From CAYGZQ01 sp964354375 [NCBI: uncultured Planctomycetota bacterium] (GTDB taxonomy: Bacteria > JAJVIF01 > JAPKYR01), in assembly GCA_964354375.1 (NCBI GenBank), contig CAYGZQ010000101.1, positions 1 through 9,239 on the forward strand: DNA of 9,239 bases. Direction: 5' to 3'. Below the pieces are notes generated by a model that made no database searches, was not told where the DNA came from, and saw only the letters and a program-made list of their open reading frames with translations. Both the position numbers and the translations under genes were made by a program. Below, piece by piece: positions 6,295 to 9,239 of the stretch. Each line of letters starts with the position of its first letter. Position 1 is the first letter of the stretch.

Positions 6295-6783
6295 ATGAGG
6301 AATCTGGTTCTTGCACTGATGGCGGGAATGCTGCTGTTTGCGCTCAGCTGCGGCGGCGGAGGTGGAAGTCCAAGCCTCCCGCCGGCTGACCGCGATCTCA
6401 GTGGGCTGGTAGGGATCTGGGACTACACGGTGATCTACGATGGAACAATAAGTGGGCCTGGCGGTTCGGGACCAATGACATTCGATGAATCTGGCTTTTT
6501 TATTGTTACTCGAACATCTGTTACAGATTATGACGGTGACAATATAGCTTGGAGCTATGACGGTTCAATGCTAACACTCCTGGACGCTGATAATCTCGTA
6601 GTCTGGGATGCCACTTGTGGCAATATGCTCTGGTCGGCGACTATTCAATGGCGAATCCCGTTGAGCCCTCAGGCCACTTTCGGAAACATCACCGGCTCAT
6701 GCAAGATGTCAATCACATCCCAGTACTGTCCAGGCACTGCTACAGGCACGCTAGCTGTCACCGGGACCATGTCCCGGCGATGA
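6295..6783 (+). CDS. Small exported lipoprotein, function unknown
   Basis: The start at 6295 is set by AGGAGG (6282-6287) seven bases upstream. The frame is also open to an ATG at 6241, but that would put 18 polar residues before the signal peptide. The 162-residue product begins MRNLVLALMAGMLLFALSC, a type II signal peptide with Cys19 as the likely lipidated residue, followed by five Gly. The Ala at -3 of the lipobox is acceptable but not ideal. The mature part is rich in beta-forming and aromatic residues (GLVGIWDYTVIYDG, GFFIVTRTSV, NIAWSYDGSMLTLLD, ATGTLAVTGTM), recalling small lipocalin-like beta barrels. That likeness is weak. Three further cysteines at about 109, 127 and 135 may form disulfides. 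It would sit in the periplasm, anchored to a membrane. No role is assigned. Confidence 0.8.
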   Translation: MRNLVLALMAGMLLFALSCGGGGGSPSLPPADRDLSGLVGIWDYTVIYDGTISGPGGSGPMTFDESGFFIVTRTSVTDYDGDNIAWSYDGSMLTLLDADNLVVWDATCGNMLWSATIQWRIPLSPQATFGNITGSCKMSITSQYCPGTATGTLAVTGTMSRR

Positions 6784-6822
6784 GGATGGCCTGTGCTGTC
6801 TTCAAGTCTTGTATCAATCCAT

Positions 6823-6851
6823 TTGCCGGCATTCTTCCATTAATTTATGAT
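6823..6851 (+). promoter_or_regulatory. Sigma-70-type promoter for the HEPN-like gene
   Basis: TTGCCG (6823-6828) and TATGAT (6846-6851) are exactly 17 bases apart, matching four and five of six consensus bases. Transcription from about 6858 would begin after the alternative ATG at 6847, which supports 6904 as the true start. Confidence 0.5.
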
Positions 6852-6903
6852 GTTGCGGGAAGTGGATTGCCGGGACTGCGGGACTCAGGAGCGAAACAGC
6901 GCA

Positions 6904-7404
6904 ATGGTCGATAAATCTGATCAAATCAAAGAAGTCTTCGAATGTTACGGAGAGACCATGTTCCTTGCGCAAGTTCTCGAAGAACGGATTCCGCTTCTGC
7001 TGGTTGCCGCGAAACTACCTGACAAGGACAAGTACACCCTCGACGACATCAAGGCATTCCTCAACAAATTATACGGTAACACCTTGGGCAAACTTGTCGG
7101 ATCTCTCAGGGAGAAATACGATTTCACTGACTCAGAGCTCGAACAGCTTCAAGAGGCACTGAGAATCAGGAACGAGCTTGCCCACGGATACTTCCCTCGA
7201 AACACAATCGAATTCCAGACGGTTGACGGCAGGATTAAGATGGTAGAGGACCTACGCGCTACAAAGAAGAGATTACAAGCCATAGATACGGCCTTGTCGA
7301 GAAGACTGGATGTAATCCTATATGATGCAGGTGAGACTCAAGAGATGGCCGACCGTGCCAGAGAGATACTGGAGAGCGGGGACAAGTCATACTTGAGACC
7401 ATAA
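6904..7404 (+). CDS. HEPN-like domain protein with RNxxxH motif
   Basis: The product has 166 residues, is all-helical in appearance and has no signal or membrane segment. Residues 84-98 read EALRIRNELAHGYFP. R89-N-E-L-A-H94 fits the Rx4H signature of HEPN domains, whose members are often RNases or ribonucleoprotein-associated toxins, and the HGY ending recalls HepT-type Rx4HxY. The N-terminal helix (YGETMFLAQVLEERIPLLLV, 15-34) followed later by the RN...AH helix is a layout seen in small conserved proteins of unknown function. HEPN membership is inferred from motif and helix order only. No MNT-type nucleotidyltransferase antitoxin is adjacent, so a classic HepT/MntA pair is not supported. 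The start at 6904 has AGGAG (6887-6891) 12 bases upstream, rather far, but the promoter position favours it over ATG 6847. The repeat element R1 starts one base after the stop codon. Confidence 0.7.
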   Translation: MVDKSDQIKEVFECYGETMFLAQVLEERIPLLLVAAKLPDKDKYTLDDIKAFLNKLYGNTLGKLVGSLREKYDFTDSELEQLQEALRIRNELAHGYFPRNTIEFQTVDGRIKMVEDLRATKKRLQAIDTALSRRLDVILYDAGETQEMADRAREILESGDKSYLRP

Positions 7405-7405
7405 A

Positions 7406-7455
7406 GCCGGGTGCCGGGCACAAACTGAGTCAGTCTTCGAACGTGTCTGTGCCCG
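7406..7455 (+). repeat. GCCGGGTGCC element, copy R1
   Basis: This is a 50-base element that starts one base after the stop codon of the HEPN-like gene. It begins GCCGGGTGCCGGGCACA and ends TGTGCCCG. CGGGCACA (7415-7422) pairs perfectly with TGTGCCCG (7448-7455) around 25 bases. Ungapped comparison with R2 (9061-9110) gives 41 of 50 identical bases. It may act as a 3'-end hairpin of the transcript, but there is no T-run, so it is not a standard terminator. Confidence 0.8.
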
Positions 7456-7531
7456 CGATGTCCTGTGGCAGCATACCCGTGCAGCCTGCAACCGAGTCCC
7501 CGACCTTGTAGGTGTCTCCCCTCATCCACCA

Positions 7532-7623
7532 CGGGGACTGTCACCCGACGCATCCCCCGCCCGTTCCAACCTCCAATCAACCTCCACCCGCCCTAGCGAG
7601 GGATGCGTCGGTGACTGTCCCCG
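7532..7623. repeat. Long inverted repeat with GGGGACTGTCACC arms
   Basis: The left arm 7532-7556 (CGGGGACTGTCACCCGACG, then CATCCC) matches the reverse complement of 7600-7623 except for one mismatch and one extra base. The loop is 43 bases of pyrimidine-rich sequence. Arms reading GGTGACTGTCCCC are common in dispersed REP-like elements near RAYT transposases, although none is present here. The right arm ends nine bases before the -35 box of the next gene's promoter. Confidence 0.85.
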
Positions 7624-7631
7624 CTCAGTGA

Positions 7632-7660
7632 TTGAACCGGAGCAACTTCCCCCGTATAAT
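7632..7660 (+). promoter_or_regulatory. Strong sigma-70-type promoter with consensus TATAAT
   Basis: TTGAAC (7632-7637) and a perfect TATAAT (7655-7660) are separated by exactly 17 bases. The start point would be near 7667, giving a leader of about 100 bases to the ATG at 7766. This also argues against the upstream GTG at 7628, which would not be in the transcript. Confidence 0.65.
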
Positions 7661-7753
7661 AAGGACACCCACAAGCACGCTCGGGCACTCGCTCAGTTTG
7701 TGGGCGGCACCCGCTACCGCAGCGCGTATGAGAATGCGATACAGCAGAAGGCC

Positions 7754-7760
7754 GGAGGTG
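7754..7760 (+). promoter_or_regulatory. Shine-Dalgarno site selecting ATG 7766
   Basis: GGAGGTG (7754-7760) has its GGAGG core seven bases before ATG 7766, close to ideal. The in-frame GTG at 7628 has no such site and lies beside the inverted repeat. Confidence 0.6.
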
Positions 7761-7765
7761 AACTC

Positions 7766-8296
7766 ATGTTCAGGCCCCGCAAACCTAGCATCAGGCGCGA
7801 AGAGCTAGCTGACCAGACGAAGATCAGAGCGTTCATAGTCTGGTGGGTAAAGAACGACAATCGCGTCGATGTAGCCAACGTAAGCATTCACCTCATTTTC
7901 ACCGCAGGCTGCCAACCCAAGATATTTGTTGGGCAGGACCCGGAAGGGGAGGGCCAGCAGTTCGATAGTCCAGTGGACTGGTTCGTTGCCAAGGTCTCGG
8001 GGGACCTACAAGCACTGAGCGGCGCATCTAAACAACAGTTCAAAGACTTCATTGACAGTCTCACGCAAGCCGGAACGAAAACTCTGGTCGCCCTTGGTGA
8101 AGCGGCCGAGAAGTACCGAATTGACTGCAATTTCGTGTACGCCAGAGAGATCAATAAGATACCCGAGGGCGAAGAGCGGCTCCGCTTCAATCAGAATCTA
8201 TTGGACGACTGCATGGTTTGGAGCGAATCGCGCATTCTCGGATGGGTGTACCAGCAGTGGTTCGGAGAGGCATATCAACCGCCGGAGGCGAGGTAA
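7766..8296 (+). CDS. Unknown soluble protein of the accessory block
   Basis: With the chosen start the product has 176 residues. The frame is open from a GTG at 7628, which would add 46 residues with plausible coding character (DTHKHARALAQFVGGTRYRS), so the longer form remains possible. No signal peptide or membrane helix is seen. The sequence combines a beta-like start (RAFIVWWVKNDNRVDVANVSIHLIFTAG, residues 21-48), a central helical segment (VDWFVAKVSGDLQALSGASKQQFKDFIDSL, 70-99) and a Trp/Glu-rich C-terminus ending ILGWVYQQWFGEAYQPPEAR. No catalytic motif or family is recognised. It is followed after 16 bases by the small membrane protein gene at 8313 and probably shares its transcript. 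Confidence 0.75.
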   Translation: MFRPRKPSIRREELADQTKIRAFIVWWVKNDNRVDVANVSIHLIFTAGCQPKIFVGQDPEGEGQQFDSPVDWFVAKVSGDLQALSGASKQQFKDFIDSLTQAGTKTLVALGEAAEKYRIDCNFVYAREINKIPEGEERLRFNQNLLDDCMVWSESRILGWVYQQWFGEAYQPPEAR

Positions 8297-8312
8297 CAAA
8301 AGGACGCTGCTG

Positions 8313-8549
8313 ATGGGAATCATTTGGATAGCCATCTGTATTGCCGCAGCATTCAGGTTGTATCACACCTGGGCATTCGTCATAGCGCTGCTAGTTGCCG
8401 TCGCAAACGCTCTGTCCTTTGGCCTCATGCTGGTCACGCATGAGTTGGAGCCGGAGATCTTCCCCCTGGTCAGGCTCTACACGTCAATCAACGTGGTCAC
8501 CACACTCATTGGAGTAGGCCTGCTGATCTACTCCTTTGTGGCGGGTTGA
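8313..8549 (+). CDS. Small integral membrane protein, function unknown
   Basis: The product has 78 residues and is almost wholly hydrophobic. Likely membrane segments are at about 3-15, 20-42 (WAFVIALLVAVANALSFGLMLVT) and 58-76 (INVVTTLIGVGLLIYSFVAG), with short charged links containing HELEPE. The ATG at 8313 has AAAGGA about nine bases upstream, a modest ribosome binding site. It lies 16 bases after the stop of the preceding gene, which suggests one operon and possibly a membrane partner for that protein. The frame is also open upstream through the preceding gene, but that part is an out-of-frame shadow. No family is recognised. Confidence 0.65.
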   Translation: MGIIWIAICIAAAFRLYHTWAFVIALLVAVANALSFGLMLVTHELEPEIFPLVRLYTSINVVTTLIGVGLLIYSFVAG

Positions 8550-8571
8550 TCCGCTGTCAGTCAGTGTATAC

Positions 8572-8626
8572 CCTGCCGGGTGCCCCTTCTGTCTGCGTTT
8601 CGCCGGGGTGGCCGGCACCCGGCAGG
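8572..8626. repeat. GCCGGGTGCC element, palindromic copy R4
   Basis: CCTGCCGGGTGCC (8572-8584) is the exact reverse complement of GGCACCCGGCAGG (8614-8626), with a 29-base loop. The core GCCGGGTGCC therefore occurs here in both orientations. The element lies 22 bases after the small membrane protein gene and ends just before the ribosome binding site of the next gene. Confidence 0.85.
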
Positions 8627-8627
8627 C

Positions 8628-8634
8628 AAGGAGA
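8628..8634 (+). promoter_or_regulatory. Shine-Dalgarno site selecting ATG 8640
   Basis: AAGGAGA ends five bases before ATG 8640. The in-frame ATG at 8580 has no such site and would translate the palindrome, so 8640 is preferred. Confidence 0.65.
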
Positions 8635-8639
8635 AGCCA

Positions 8640-9083
8640 ATGAACAAGAAGACATGGGGTGACTACTCTATTGAAATATGGGAGTTTATACTAAGGGCAT
8701 CGGCAGATATTGGGGTGTGTATAGCGGTCTCATGGGCGCTATTGGGCCTAATATTAATCGTGTTTGGATGTTTATCAGACTTGATATCGCTAGTAACACT
8801 AGGGCATTTTGACCTTAACAACATTGTACTGAACCGCGTTTACACATTGGACGGGTCCATCAAAACTGCCGTAATACTACTAATCGGTTGGGTTCTGCAC
8901 TTTGGACTTACAACTCAATATTCGCCGGAACACAGGAGGTATTATGATGCGAACCTCCCCTTCACACGCCAGGTACTAATCAGGAAAATTGAAGAAGGCC
9001 ACAGGAACGAAATCTGGACTCTTCAAGACGAAAATGAGCAGCTGCGGCAAGAATTGGCAAGCCGGGTGCCGGGCTCAGGCTGA
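8640..9083 (+). CDS. Membrane protein with C-terminal coiled coil, end rewritten by a repeat
   Basis: The product has 147 residues. A short polar N-terminus is followed by hydrophobic stretches at about 24-55 (VCIAVSWALLGLILIVFGCL and onward, one or two helices) and 74-91 (IKTAVILLIGWVLHFGLTTQ). The C-terminal part (about 112-140, LIRKIEEGHRNEIWTLQDENEQLRQEL) has heptad-like hydrophobic spacing and should form a cytoplasmic coiled coil that could mediate oligomerisation or partner binding. The final residues SRVPGSG and the TGA are encoded by repeat R2, so the original C-terminus was probably replaced when the repeat arrived. The gene is visibly AT-richer than uvrC and the flagellar genes, which suggests separate ancestry. 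No family is recognised, and no promoter of its own is evident. Confidence 0.72.
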   Translation: MNKKTWGDYSIEIWEFILRASADIGVCIAVSWALLGLILIVFGCLSDLISLVTLGHFDLNNIVLNRVYTLDGSIKTAVILLIGWVLHFGLTTQYSPEHRRYYDANLPFTRQVLIRKIEEGHRNEIWTLQDENEQLRQELASRVPGSG

Positions 9084-9116
9084 GCGAGTCCCCGAGCGTG
9101 CCTGTGCCCGTCGTTA
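9061..9116 (+). repeat. GCCGGGTGCC element, copy R2 (56 bases)
   Basis: The element begins GCCGGGTGCCGGGCTCAGG and ends CCTGTGCCCGTCGTTA. It is identical to 9184-9239 over 56 bases. CGGGCTCAGG (9070-9079) pairs with CCTGTGCCCG (9101-9110) with a single mismatch. The first 23 bases lie in the coding region of the preceding gene and include its TGA (9081-9083). Confidence 0.9.
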
Positions 9117-9183
9117 GTAGGTACCCCGGCAATCGGGATCGTGGGAGCAGCTTGACCACGGACACGTAGTCTCGGGGGGCTTT

Positions 9184-9239
9184 GCCGGGTGCCGGGCTCA
9201 GGCTGAGCGAGTCCCCGAGCGTGCCTGTGCCCGTCGTTA
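9184..9239 (+). repeat. GCCGGGTGCC element, copy R3 (reaches the window edge)
   Basis: All 56 bases match R2 exactly at an offset of 123 bases, and the match runs to the last base of the window, so the duplication may be longer. The 67 bases between R2 and R3 (9117-9183) hold no gene. Confidence 0.9.

Noticed and set aside
7406-7455. R1 as an integron attC site
   Set aside because: No GTTRRRY/RYYYAAC core pair or attC-type double box is visible, and no integrase is present.
7628-7765. GTG 7628 as start of the unknown soluble protein
   Set aside because: It has no Shine-Dalgarno site, lies beside the inverted repeat and is upstream of the predicted transcript start. ATG 7766 has GGAGGTG at ideal spacing. 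The added residues do look partly coding, so the rejection is not absolute.
8580-8639. ATG 8580 as start of the membrane coiled-coil protein
   Set aside because: The extra 20 residues are encoded by the R4 palindrome, and AAGGAGA directly before 8640 marks a better start.

Overview
The window (9,239 bases) looks like a chromosomal segment of an uncultured, flagellated bacterium with a Gram-negative-type envelope. This is inferred from a GC-rich core carrying a FliK-like protein and a FlhB C-terminal-like protein, a complete UvrC, a probable lipoprotein and a signal-peptide protein. The phylum cannot be fixed from the sequence. Both ends are AT-richer and carry orphan genes and repeats, so they read as accessory DNA.

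Layout. (1) 741 to 1, minus strand: the 5' two hundred and forty-seven codons of a secreted, probably beta-propeller-like protein that runs off the left edge. It has a good Shine-Dalgarno site, a TTGACA-17-TATTTT promoter, and a large REP-like inverted repeat inside its predicted 5' UTR. (2) 3093 to 968, minus strand: a two-gene flagellar export unit, FliK-like then a stand-alone FlhB C-terminal-domain protein, joined by an ATGA overlap. (3) 3225-3443: an intergenic array of GC-rich palindromes, made of three 33-base tandem units flanked by two identical 43-base units 176 bases apart. (4) 3485-5353: uvrC, the only gene named with near certainty, with a -10 box so close to its ATG that the message may be leaderless. 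(5) 5471-5842: a small single-pass membrane protein followed by an intrinsic terminator. (6) 5843-6294: an intergenic stretch with a second REP-like element. (7) 6295-6783: a small lipoprotein. (8) 6904-9083: four orphan genes on the plus strand (a HEPN-like protein with an RNxxxH motif, an unknown soluble protein, and two small membrane proteins), separated by palindromic repeats that share the core GCCGGGTGCC.

How they relate. The two flagellar genes probably act together in switching or controlling flagellar export. UvrC works in nucleotide excision repair, independently of its neighbours here. The right-hand block is the most unusual part. The GCCGGGTGCC element lies just after the stop codon of one gene, downstream of the next transcription unit, and inside the 3' end of a third, where it supplies the last residues and the stop codon. 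This resembles a cassette-like arrangement of gene plus repeat. No known mobile-element enzyme, CRISPR array, tRNA or rRNA is visible in the window.
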